Source: Malacoplasma penetrans HF-2 | GTDB lineage: Bacteria > Bacillota_I > Bacilli_A > Mycoplasmatales > Mycoplasmoidaceae | Length of the DNA: 64,000 nucleotides | Direction of reading: 5' to 3' | Assembly: GCF_000011225.1 (NCBI RefSeq) | Contig: NC_004432.1 | Location: 992,001-1,056,000 of the forward strand | Shown: piece by piece, positions 36,231-45,798 of the stretch | Numbering within the stretch: position 1 is the first letter of the stretch | Layout of the letters: every line of letters starts with the position of its first letter | Program-made: the position numbers and the translations under genes | Notes under the pieces: model-generated | What the model was told of the DNA's origin: nothing | What the model saw: the letters and a program-made list of their open reading frames with translations, nothing else | The model's database searches: none

Positions 36231-39200
36231 TTATTTTAATAATTTTCTGATTTTGTTTCTTCTAATTATATAGAATGCAACACCTAAAGAAACTAGAGTA
36301 ATACCAACAATACTTGTAATTACAGCAACTGATAAACTCATGTTTCTTACACTTGCAAATTTTGGACTTCAACTAACTCCAAAAGTTTGAGTAGTACTAA
36401 TTGATTCATAAGTTTTAGATTTAGCAAAGATTTGGAATTCAAATACTTCACCATTTCATCTATAGTTAAAGATTGTAATAGTATCACCTTGTGAACTATC
36501 ATATCCATTAATAGTTAAGATACTTAAAATATCAGTTGATGTTAATGCAGCATTAACATTGTTGTTTGCAATTAATGATCTATAGCTAGTACTATTTCTA
36601 TCAATTGAAATATTGTAAGTACTTCCAATTGGCAATAACCCTGCATATCTTTGATAGATTACACCATTACTCAATCCCATCTTATCTTTAAATGGAGTAT
36701 CAGAGAATGGAACAAACTCATCTTTTGCATTTCTTAAGTTAGAAGATACTGATTCAGTGAAATCAATTTTTAATAAGAATGAACCATATTCACTATCATA
36801 TGTAGTTGTACCTTCAGTCCCACTAGTTTCATCTTGTGCAAATGTAACTTTAGGAGTGAATCCCATTGAACTAATTAAAGGAGAGTTATATAGGTTTGAT
36901 AATTCACTTGGAGTAATATCTGAAACTAATTTAGCGCCATACTCTCCAAATCCACTAACTGTAGTAATATCTAGAATATTATCTTGTTCTTGTGGGAATG
37001 CTGGTTGTCCATTTGGTCTAGTTAAATCTGATTTTTTATTACCTTGGAATTTAACTGTACTTTTAGCATAGCTTGTTATTCCAGTATATCTAATTGCAAA
37101 TTTACTAGCAGTAGTAGCTGCTAAATTATCATATTTAACGACTATGATAATATTCCCACCATCATCATCAGGAAATAAAGTAATAGTTGGATTATTAGGA
37201 TATTTGTCTTTTGTAGTAATAAATGAATCATTCACTACATTTGGATTTCATAGTGATGGTAATACATTTGCATATTGAGCTAAGTCACCTTGCAGTGTAC
37301 CAACATCAACAGTTAAGAAATTATCTGAAGTTGTAGTTACTGAATCTTTTGCCTGAGTTAATAAAGTGCTTATGTCTAAACTAGATTTATCAACTTTATT
37401 TTGATCAGCCGTAGTTTGGCCAGCAAATGCAAATGCATAACTAGCTGCTTCTTTTTTAACAGAGTACTCTTTTTCTTGAGACATTTTATAACTAACAATT
37501 GAACCATAAGCATTTTTATATGTAATAGTTGCCATTAATTTAATAGTTCCATTGCCACTATTTTTACTTGTTATTACAAAGTCAATATTCAAATTACTAT
37601 TTTGTAATGCAAGGACACTTGATGGAATAGTAATAATTGAAGTTGCATATCTTTTCAATAATTCAGGGCTAATTTGATTTGGCTCAAGTCTTTTAACAAC
37701 ATCTGGTAAATTTGTTACTCAAGTTGTTGCTTGTTGGATTTGTCTAAAAGTAAATTTACCTATTAGAAATCCTCTAGAATTAAATTCTGAAGATATTGAT
37801 CCATTGCCATATCAAGAACCTGTTATAGTATATGGAACTCTTACATATAATGTTCCTGCAATATCATCTGCAATTAAAGTAGCATTAGAATTTTCAAGTG
37901 TTACATTAGATAAATTACTACTACCTTTTGCAATGTTAGTTGTATTTACACTACTAGGAATAGAACTATTACCTGCATTTGAAACATTAAATATTGGTGC
38001 ACTAGATAGGGAAGTCATTCTTTGAGAAAGAACACTACCATTTAAAAATCCAGTACCTATAAATCCATCTCAACTTAATACATATCCTGTAAAAGCACGA
38101 GATATTACATCTTCACTAGTACTTGAATTTGCAACTGGGAAAATTTGTGTTTTCTTTGCTTTTTCTGCATTACTAGCAAAAGTAGTATTTAATCCAGTTG
38201 GAATTTGCATTGTTATAAATCCATTTGATACAGATAATGTATTAATGTTTTCTGAATTAGTTGCTTTAAAATATATTTGACCATTTGCATCTAAAAATGC
38301 TGAATTAATGTCATCAGAACCGCTAGTTAATGAAAAATTACCTAATGCTGGGTTTTTAGAATTGTCTAATAAATTTGTAAAGCTAGAATTAGACATTAGT
38401 GATTTATTTAAAGAAACACTATAGATTTTATTTTTAATGAAAATTACATAGTCACTATTTCTTTTAAATCCATTAATGTAAATAGAACTAAGTTTAGTGC
38501 TAGATAAAGAAATATTTTCTGTAGGTGACCCAGTAATTTTGTTTAAATTGTCATCAACAAAATCTAAAGATAAAGAAATAGAAGAATCAGTATCAGATGG
38601 TTCACTTGTAGATGTCACAGCTATTGTATAGTTAACATCCAAAGGAATTAATCCATATAAATGTTTATTAGATAAATGTGTTGAAGTGTTACCATTAGTA
38701 TTTGACAATTTACCAGTTTGTGGTTCAACAGAATAAAATTTTCCAGTTTTGTCTTTACTATTTCATAAATAAACAGAACTATTAAAATCAATAATTTGAA
38801 TTTTATTAACATTATTATTGACTTTATTTGTTGATACAACTGTTCCAGTTTTAGAAGAGACAATAATTAAATATTGTGTATCTGTTAATACATATAAGTT
38901 ATCTGTTTTGTGATTGTATGCTCAATCAACAACTTTAGTACCAGCTTGGGCAAAATCAATTGCAGAAGAAGTTGATGTACTAAATCATGCAGCAGAATAA
39001 TATCCATCCGTTTTACTAGTTGCTGAATTTAAAGTAATATACCATGCAGGATTCCCATATCAATCAGTTGCACCAAATGATCTTGCATCATCAAATAATA
39101 AAATAGGTCCATTATCATTAGATAGGTTTTTAAAACTATTTTGTTGATAATAACTTTGAGGAATAGACACTTGAGAATTTTGACTAGCTTCAGCACTTAA

Positions 39201-39359
39201 ATCTTTTAGTCCACTATCTGCAGCTTTGGTATTAGCATCCAATCTAGAACCAATTTTAGAGGAATCTAGACTTGTTGTCTTACTTAACTGAACAAAACTT
39301 ACTGCTGATAAGGTTGATGTTGCAAGTAACAAGGAAGATATTAGTATTTTTTTATTCAT
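36231..39359 (-). CDS. Large surface protein, family 2 copy 4
   Basis: This gene encodes 1042 residues and starts MNKKILISSLLLATSTLSAV; the upstream AGG is a weak ribosome-binding site. The domain layout matches the other copies, including the propeller-like N-terminal half (VVDWAYNHKTDNLYVLTD), LIADDIAGTLYVRV near residue 505, DDDGGNIIIVVKYDN near 735, and the C-terminal span with RRNKIRKLLK. It is the first family 2 gene of the array of three (copies 4, 3, 2 in order of transcription). Its promoter region has its own repeat structure, described separately. Function unknown; surface location is inferred from signal peptide plus C-terminal anchor. Confidence 0.75.
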
Positions 39360-39581
39360 AATTTTACCTATGAATTTAACTAAGAGTTTATTATGTTAAA
39401 GGTTTAAATATAAAAACCCACAAGACATAACTTAGTTAAATCTTTCTTTAACTCATAAGTATTTTAATTTATACAATTATCAAGATATGAAACCCACAAG
39501 CATTAGTAAAAAAATACTTGCTTAAAATTAAGCAAGAAAAATATAAATTAATATTTACTGATAAATTGAAATGAACAAAAT
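39360..39581 (-). promoter_or_regulatory. Upstream region of family 2 copy 4 with short repeats
   Basis: No ORF. The decamer AACCCACAAG occurs twice, about 76 bp apart (near 39415 and 39491). Between them an inverted repeat (CTTA-GTTAAA / TTTAAC-TCATAAG) spans about 39432-39460. A further palindrome (CTTGCTTAA / TTAAGCAAG) lies near 39518-39537. On the minus strand TTGTGGGTTTTTATATTTAAA resembles the family 2 promoter block. Confidence 0.4.
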
Positions 39582-39618
39582 AAAAAAACCTTTGTTAATA
39601 ATTTTATTAACAAAGGAT
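39582..39618 (-). terminator. Terminator of the fructose operon
   Basis: Stem CCTTTGTTAAT / ATTAACAAAGG with a 6-nt loop followed on the minus strand by seven T, directly behind fruK. Confidence 0.85.
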
Positions 39619-39623
39619 AATTA

Positions 39624-40538
39624 TTAATTTATTTTGACTACTTCAATTTTATCTAAATGTTTAGCTAAATCTTCTCTACTAGCAAGTCATTTACTTTTAA
39701 CTGTACCAATTGAAAGTGATGTTGCTTGCTTTAATGAATCTAATACATTATTAGATTTTAAATATAGTGCTGCAAAAGAAGAAATTAGTGTATCACCAGC
39801 ACCTACTGTACTTACTACATCTTTAATTGGTTGAATAGTAGATTTATAGATTTCATTTTTATCATTAATTAAATACGAACCTTTAGCTCCATTAGAAACC
39901 ATAGCATTGATACAACCTTTTTCTTTTAACAATAATAAAGAACTTTTAATTTGTTCTTCATTATTGATTTTGATAGATAAGATTCTTTCTAATTCATCTA
40001 AGTTAGGTTTAATTAAATAAGGTTGGTATTTAATTAATTCAAGCATATTAGAAGAATCAATATCTAAAATGAATTTAATTTTTTTATTATTAAGTTTTTT
40101 AACAATCTCAATTAAATAAGATTCATCACAGATTCCCATGATTAGTACAATATCATCTTGGTTTAAAGAATCTAAGATTGTATTTAATTTATTAAATTCA
40201 TTATTAGTAATTTCAGGTTTTTTACCATTGATTTCAAATGAGTGGTTATTTGAAAACATTTTTACATTAATTCTTGTTGGTTCATTAACATCAATGTTTA
40301 CTAGTTCTAATCCCTCTTTTTTTAATAATTCTAAAAATAGATTTTTAACAGGATCTCCTAAAAAACTAATAGCTTTATTTTCAAATCCAATTCTTTTTAA
40401 AATTACAGAAGCATTAATTCCTTTTCCACCAGGAAACAATTGATAATCACTAACTCTGTTTAAACCATCACTTACAAAATCTTGCTTTGTATTAATAACA
40501 TAGTCTATTGAAGGTGAAAATGTTATTGTGTAAATCAT
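39624..40538 (-). CDS. fruK: 1-phosphofructokinase (PfkB family)
   Basis: This gene encodes 304 residues. It phosphorylates fructose 1-phosphate to fructose 1,6-bisphosphate with ATP. PfkB signatures are present: FPGGKGINAS near residues 36-44, an IKPNLDELE segment near 168, and the catalytic VSTVGAGDTLISS near 245, whose Asp is the general base. Its start lies 47 nt inside the 3' end of the EIIABC gene in another frame and has no Shine-Dalgarno sequence, so translation is probably coupled to that gene. Tagatose-6-phosphate kinase (LacC) is the main alternative in this family, but the fructose EII partner favours FruK. Confidence 0.88.
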
Positions 40539-42708
40539 ATTTTAAATTTAAGCTTTTAACTTCTTTATTACTAAATGTAGTTTGGTTTACTTTGTTTTTC
40601 TTTAGTGATTTGAATCAATTTTTCTTTTGTACTTGTTTAACTTCTTCTACATTTTCTTCTTGTTTAGAATCTTTTTTATAAACTTTACTTAATAATCAGA
40701 TTACTAACATTTCAACAACTGCACCAGCTATTATTGCTAAAATGTAGAAAGTTATTCCAAGACCAATGTTTAATTCATTAGAACCAAATAATGTAGTTTT
40801 AACCAATGCAAAAACAAACACACCACCATGAGGAGCAGCTAAAGTAATTGATAATGCTCCAACTAATAAACCAGTAATAGCTCCACCAATTACATTTGCA
40901 GGAACTAATAGTTTAGGTTTTTTAGTAGTGAATGGAATTGCACCTTCACTAACAAATGATAGTCCCATAATTCATAATGTAATAGTTGTTTGTCTATCTT
41001 CTTTAGTTCAAAGTTTTCTAAAGAATGTTAGAGATAAAGCAATACCAATTGGAGGAACCATACCACCAGCCATACTTGCAGCCATTGCAATTGTAGCTTG
41101 ACTAGAACCATCAGCTGCTGTTAATGAAACTGTTGAGAATACATATGCAGCCTTATTAATTGGACCACCTAAGTCAAATGCCATCATAGCACCAATAACT
41201 AAACCTAGAAGTGCAGAAAGATAAGATTGTCCTTGTAAGATGTTCAAGAATTGTCTAAATCCATAGTTTACATAAATTAAAGGAATGTTAATAATTCAGA
41301 ATAATGCACCAATAATTAAAGTTCCAAATAAAGGGATAAATAAAATGTTTTTAACTCCATTTAATGATTGCGGTAAGTAAACAAATACATATTTAATAAG
41401 AACAATTAAAACAGCAGCCGTTAAAAATGCTCCAATGATACCACCAAAGAATCCACTTTGAGCATCACTTCCAGTAACTTGTTGTAGTCAGTTAATATTC
41501 CCAGTATTAATATCAACTGTTGTTACAAATTTACCAATAGACATAAAACCACAAACAAAACCTGGAAGTAATCCAAACTTACCTACCATTCCATATGCTA
41601 TATAAGCACATAAAATTGGAACTATTACATCAAATGCTAACCCACCAAATAACTTAAATCATTTTGCAATTGGTAGCACTGAACCATAATTTCCGTCCCC
41701 TGCATTTTGGATATCAATTAAAAATGCTAAAGCAATCATAATTCCACCAAACACTACAAATGGAAGCATGTAGCTTACCCCATTCATAATTGCTTTATAT
41801 GATTTTTTACCAAAGCCTTTGAAGGTAATTAAATCTTCTGAACCAATTTCAGTACTATTGCTAGAAGCTTTTTTACCTTCCATCTTCTTTCCTTCTTTAT
41901 TTAAAGATCTTTTTAATTCTTTAATAGGATCTTTAATAACAGCTTTAGTTCCCATTTCTAATACATTTTCTTTACCAGCAAATCTATCTAATTGGACAAC
42001 TTTATCAACTGCAATAATAACACCTTTAGCATTATTAATTTCTTCTTGAGTTAAAACATTTTTAGGTCCATCTGTCCCTTGTGTTTCAACCTTTACTTTA
42101 ATACCTAATTCTTTTGCTCCATCTTCTAATCTTTGAGCTGCCATAAAAGTATGAGCAATACCAGTTGGACAAGCAGTAATAGCTACAACATCATATCCAC
42201 TGCTTTCACTAGTTTCTTTTTTAGATTCTTGAGTAACTGATTCTTTAGATTCAGATTCAGTATATTCATTAATTAATTTAATTAATGAATCATATGAATT
42301 AACTTTTGCTAACTTATCTACAAATTCTTGATTCATAAATAATTTAGAAAGATTTGCAATTACATCCATGTGAGAGTTTTCGCCTTCTTTACTGCTCATA
42401 GCAATAAAGAAAACTTTTTCAACAGGAAGGTTGTCTAAGGATTCTCAGTTAACTGGTTTAATATTTGCAAATAGAATTACAGACTTATTCATCACATCAT
42501 CTCTAATGTGAGGAATAGCTAATCCATTACCAATTCCAGTACTAAATTGGCTTTCTCTTTCTAATGCTTTATTTAAAACTGTTTCTGAATTTTTAGCATA
42601 TTTCTTTTCAACTAATAAGTTTGCAAAGAAAGACAATGCTTCTTTTTTGTCTTTAAAAGATTTATTGGTAACAACTAAATCTTTTTTAAAAAATTCATTA
42701 GTTTTCAT
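40492..42708 (-). CDS. fruA: PTS fructose-specific transporter EIIABC
   Basis: A 738-residue fusion. The EIIA domain carries GLAIPHIRD (His 67). The EIIB domain carries [15 protein letters not shown] (Cys 180) and the GTDGPKN segment. The EIIC membrane part starts near residue 302 with [13 protein letters not shown] and includes [14 protein letters not shown] and [11 protein letters not shown]. It takes up fructose as fructose 1-phosphate. I start it at the ATG at 42708 (MKTNEFF), with AAAGG about 10 nt upstream; this ATG overlaps the 3' end of the regulator gene by 11 nt. A ~60-residue Lys-rich tail follows the last membrane span and runs over the start of fruK. Confidence 0.9.
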
Positions 42709-43462
42709 TTCTTTCGCCTTTCGTATATATGAAAAAAAGATTTTCATTTTCTAAATTAATCAATTTATCATGATCAGTTACTACCAAGATCTTTTTATTA
42801 ATTGGTGTAAAGTCATACAAACTTTGCTGATTGATTTTTTGTTTTTCAGCTAACACAACAACTAAATCACTTTTAGAAGCTAAAATCTTTTTTGTTATTC
42901 CTTCTCTTTTTTCTGGAGTAGTCAAAATCCCTTTTTCATTAATTCCATTAACTCCCATAAAAGCAATTGGAAAGTTAATTTTATTAATGAAGTCCATATC
43001 AATATCTACAATTGATAAAGTTCCTTCTTTAATAGTTCCACCAATTATATTTACATTTTTAAAACCTAAATTAATTGCTCTAGTAGCATTTAAGATTGAG
43101 TTAGTATAGATTACTACATCTTTGTCTAAGTAATCTAATAAGAAATAACAACTAGAACCAGAGTCTAAATAGATGGTTTTATATTGACCAACTAATTTAA
43201 CTGCTTTTTTTGCAATTTCTTTTTTCTGATTTATATTCTCTAATATTTTATTATTAGCATTTGCATCAACATTAGATTTAAGATCATCATTATAGATAAT
43301 TTCACCAAATGTTCTTCTAATCATATTTTTCTCTTCTAACTTTACTAGGTATCTTCTAGTAGTAGAAAGAGTCAAATTAAACACTTGTTCAATCTCTTTT
43401 GGTTTAACAACCTTTTTTTGTTTTAAATACTCTATAATTTTTTGCTCTATTAAAATTGACAT
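42698..43462 (-). CDS. fruR: DeoR-family sugar-operon regulator
   Basis: This gene encodes 254 residues. An N-terminal DeoR winged helix covers roughly residues 1-58 (KPKEIEQVFNLTLSTTRRYL). The C-terminal sugar-phosphate sensor domain shows IYLDSGSSCYFL, IIGGTIKEGTLSI and MGVNGINEKGILTT, all typical of the DeoR family (FruR/LacR/GlpR). It heads the fructose operon and overlaps fruA, so it is most likely a repressor of this operon that responds to fructose 1-phosphate. The ATG at 43462 is preceded by GGAG; an in-frame GTG two codons upstream is less well placed. The specific name rests on context. Confidence 0.82.
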   Translation of the reverse strand: MSILIEQKIIEYLKQKKVVKPKEIEQVFNLTLSTTRRYLVKLEEKNMIRRTFGEIIYNDDLKSNVDANANNKILENINQKKEIAKKAVKLVGQYKTIYLDSGSSCYFLLDYLDKDVVIYTNSILNATRAINLGFKNVNIIGGTIKEGTLSIVDIDMDFINKINFPIAFMGVNGINEKGILTTPEKREGITKKILASKSDLVVVLAEKQKINQQSLYDFTPINKKILVVTDHDKLINLENENLFFIYTKGERNEN

Positions 43463-43555
43463 ATTCACTCCAAAGAGTATTATATATAAACTTTTTTTAA
43501 AAGTGAATAATTATAAATAAATTTGAATAAGTTTAAATAAATTGTTAAGGGGAAT

Positions 43556-43585
43556 AAAAAAACAGGATTCCCGATACATCCTGTT
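43556..43585 (-). terminator. Orphan minus-strand terminator
   Basis: Perfect 8-bp GC-containing stem AACAGGAT / ATCCTGTT with loop, followed on the minus strand by seven T. No intact gene lies immediately upstream on this strand, so it ends either a noncoding RNA or a decayed gene. Confidence 0.7.
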
Positions 43586-43890
43586 AAAAGTCTTTCTTAA
43601 ACAAATAATGTTAAATGCACATTTGTCCTAAATAAATTACATCTTACCATTCATTTAAGTCCAACCGAATTTTATGCGTTCATTACATTTTATTTATTTA
43701 ATAAATCTTCATAAATTTACTTTCAAAAAAATATTTCATCTTTCTTTACTTATTAAACTTTGTTTTACCTTCCTTTTCATCAAACATTTCCTGGTCAGAG
43801 AAATGTCCTTTTACTCATTCTTATAAAATAAGTTACTTTTCATAAATTATGACTAGTATTTAATTTAGAGCCAATTCTTTAGATAAATTA
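43586..43890 (-). other. Gene-free stretch before an orphan terminator: possible ncRNA or decayed gene
   Basis: About 300 bp with no ORF over 40 codons on either strand. On the minus strand the sequence leads straight into the orphan terminator. A local hairpin (CATTTC / GAAATG) lies near 43786-43806, and a TTGTTA...TTATCT promoter-like pair can be drawn near 43880-43910. The longest readable fragment on the minus strand, VKGHFSDQEMFDEKEGKTKF, ends in a stop and matches nothing I know. I cannot choose between a structured RNA gene and a protein-gene remnant. Confidence 0.3.
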
Positions 43891-43941
43891 AACTTTTTAT
43901 TACTTAACAATTCGCACATTTAAATTTTATTAAAATTTTAC

Positions 43942-43979
43942 TTAATAAGCAAGAAAGCAAAAATCTATTTTCAATTAAT
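43942..43979. repeat. 38-bp direct repeat, left of insertion sequence
   Basis: Identical over 38 bp to 45676-45713 and directly abutting the insertion-sequence end. It contains AAGCAAGAAAGCAAAAATC. Read as a target-site duplication of unusual length. Confidence 0.9.
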
Positions 43980-44006
43980 TGTGGATTTTACAAGACTTTG
44001 TCCCTA
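43980..44006. repeat. Left terminal inverted repeat
   Basis: Starts TGTGGATTTTA and contains GACTTTGTCCCTA. TTTGTCCCT recurs at about 44033-44041, which may be a second transposase-binding site. Confidence 0.8.
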
Positions 44007-44072
44007 AAAAAGACTAATCAATTATTTGTGATTTTGTCCCTCTTGGAGTTTAATCTAGTGAGGTGTTTTTTT

Positions 44073-45554
44073 ATGAAAGAAATAATAAAAAACAATTTAA
44101 CAAAATTTGAAAATAGTAGGTTCTGAATTTTAGAAGAAATGGGTTCTTTGAATAAAAAAGGAAAGTTAAATCCAAAAACTTTAAGTAATAAAACAGGATA
44201 TTCAATCAAACAGTCTAGAAGGTTTATAAAAAGTTTTAAAGATAATACTTTTTTGATTAGCCATAAAAACAAAAATAAGGAAAATGTTAACAAAATAAAA
44301 GATGAAGTAAAAAGAGCAATTATAGAGAAATATATTGAAGTAACTACTCCATGCAAAGAAATGAGTGATGGTCATTATGAAATGACTCATTTAGATTTTT
44401 ATTTAGATGAAATAAAAGACAAGTTTAATGTTAAATACGGATTTGTAAATAAACTTCTAAATGAAAATTTTTTACTCACTTCATATTCAAAAAAGACCAC
44501 AAGAAAAACTATGAAGAAAAAACTTAAAGAAGGCAATTTAGCAGAGTTAAAAATCCAGGAAAAAATTTTGGAATTTCTAAGAAAATATAAACCAACGTAC
44601 ACAGAATATTTAAAAACTAAAAATCCCCCTTATGTAAAACACAACTATGATTTTGGTCACATAGTTGAAGTAGATGCTTGCGTTAGTGTTTGAATAGGAA
44701 TTAAAAAATACTACATATACCATGCCATTGATGCTGGGACTGGTAAGTTACTAGGTTTTTGAATTGATGATGAGGAAACAAATTTTGGGTATTGTAAACT
44801 ACTTAAACAGGTCCTAGAAAAGTATGGAGCTCCAAACATTATAAAAACAGATAGAAGAAAAACATTTTGATCTGAAAATTCAGTTACCAATTTAACTTAT
44901 TGTTTAAATAAACTAGAAATACAAGTTAAGTCAGAAAGCCAACCAACTTTTAAAGCTAATGTTGAAAGATCATTTAAAAATGCACAACAAATTTATTACA
45001 AATTATTTTTAAAACATGGTTTGAATACTAAAGAAAAAATACAAAAGAACTATCAGTTAATTGTTGACGCTTACAATCAAAGATATAAAAAGTCTGAAAA
45101 AGGAAAAAGAAACCAATTCATAAAAATAAGTAAAGATGATTTAAAAGACTTGTTCTATACAACTAAGATTTGTAAAGTTCTAAAAGGTTTTTATTTTTTC
45201 CATAATGGGAAGGCTATGGGTTTGTTCACCAAAGAAGATAAAAGAGTTAATATGAAAAATCAAATCTTATTAAGAACCAACATGTTAACGGGTGAAAAAT
45301 TTGTACTTGATAAAAATACAAAATATTTTGCCAGAGAAATAAATGATGATTTATTAAACGAATATATAAATGAGATTCATGATAATGAGTTTTTAAAATT
45401 AGAAAAAATTAAAAGAAAAAGTATAGCTGCTTCTAAAGCTATTTATCAAAAAAATGAAAACACAAGAATAGCTTTAGAAAGATGAAGCGACAGTTTAAAA
45501 GAAAGGGAGGAAAAAATTAAAATTAGAGAAATTGAACTTTCTTTAAATATTTAA
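44073..45554 (+). CDS. DDE transposase (IS1202-like)
   Basis: This gene encodes 493 residues, read through several TGA-Trp codons. The N-terminal third has a helix-turn-helix-like region (NPKTLSNKTGYSIKQSRRF, about residues 32-50). The integrase-type catalytic core follows: first Asp in HIVEVDACVSVW (near 200), second Asp in IIKTDRRKTFW (near 260), and Glu in ANVERSFKNAQ (near 296). The tail is Lys/Glu-rich and possibly coiled. It catalyses cut-and-paste or copy-out movement of the element. The ATG at 44073 is the first in the frame after the left end; upstream AGGTG is a plausible ribosome-binding site. The frame is uninterrupted, so the enzyme may be active. Confidence 0.82.
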
Positions 45555-45590
45555 TTGAGCAATAAAAAGCAAAAACCAAAAATATCAAAA

Positions 45591-45633
45591 AGCAACTAAA
45601 TTATATTTTTCTCATTGATATAATTTAGTTGCT
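45591..45633 (+). terminator. Hairpin inside the insertion sequence, after the transposase
   Basis: A 15-bp perfect stem AGCAACTAAATTATA / TATAATTTAGTTGCT with a 13-nt loop. No T-run follows on the plus strand, so it may be a weak terminator, a barrier to read-in from outside, or a transposase-binding site. Confidence 0.55.
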
Positions 45634-45648
45634 CCAAGCTCTATTTAA

Positions 45649-45675
45649 TAGTGACAAAGTCACATAAAATTAACA
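45649..45675. repeat. Right terminal inverted repeat
   Basis: Read inward on the minus strand it starts TGTTAATTTTA and contains GACTTTGTCACTA, matching the left end at 21 of 27 positions. Confidence 0.8.
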
Positions 45676-45713
45676 TTAATAAGCAAGAAAGCAAAAATCT
45701 ATTTTCAATTAAT
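45676..45713. repeat. 38-bp direct repeat, right of insertion sequence
   Basis: Perfect copy of 43942-43979. Together they bracket the element exactly. Confidence 0.9.
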
Positions 45714-45762
45714 TCATAAAAATAGGTTATTAGAATTTCATCTTCTGTAAAATTAAAAAATA

Positions 45763-45793
45763 AAAAAATGATAGTCATTTAACTATCATTTTC
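45763..45793 (-). terminator. Terminator of family 3 copy 1
   Basis: Stem AAAATGATAGT / ACTATCATTTT with a 6-nt loop and T-run on the minus strand. It is repeated almost unchanged behind the other two family 3 genes. Confidence 0.85.
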
Positions 45794-45798
45794 TAAGA

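Larger units (their letters stand above)
43980..45675 (+). mobile_element. Insertion sequence with DDE transposase and long target duplication
   Basis: A 1696-bp element. Its ends form 27-bp imperfect inverted repeats (21 of 27 positions match) that begin TGT, and one transposase gene fills the inside. It is flanked by a perfect 38-bp direct repeat. TGT ends, a single long DDE transposase and target duplications well above 20 bp are features reported for the IS1202 group; IS1634 of mycoplasmas also makes long duplications but has a different transposase. The element looks intact and recent, since the two flanking repeats have not diverged. It sits between the fructose regulator region and the 3' end of a surface-protein gene and breaks neither. 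Confidence 0.85.

Noticed and set aside
20111-39359. CRISPR-like array in the repeated surface-gene region
   Set aside because: The repeats are whole paralogous genes and gene ends; no short regularly spaced repeat-spacer pattern was seen.
43586-43890. RNase P RNA (rnpB) as identity of the gene-free stretch
   Set aside because: Size and terminator would fit, and fragments such as AGGAAA and GAACGC...TAAA are reminiscent. The near-universal P4 strands (GGAAAGUC and its partner) are not there, and the AGGAAA context is only part of a local hairpin.
45591-45633. Riboswitch downstream of the transposase
   Set aside because: A simple perfect hairpin inside the insertion sequence with no aptamer-like conserved core and no gene behind it to control.
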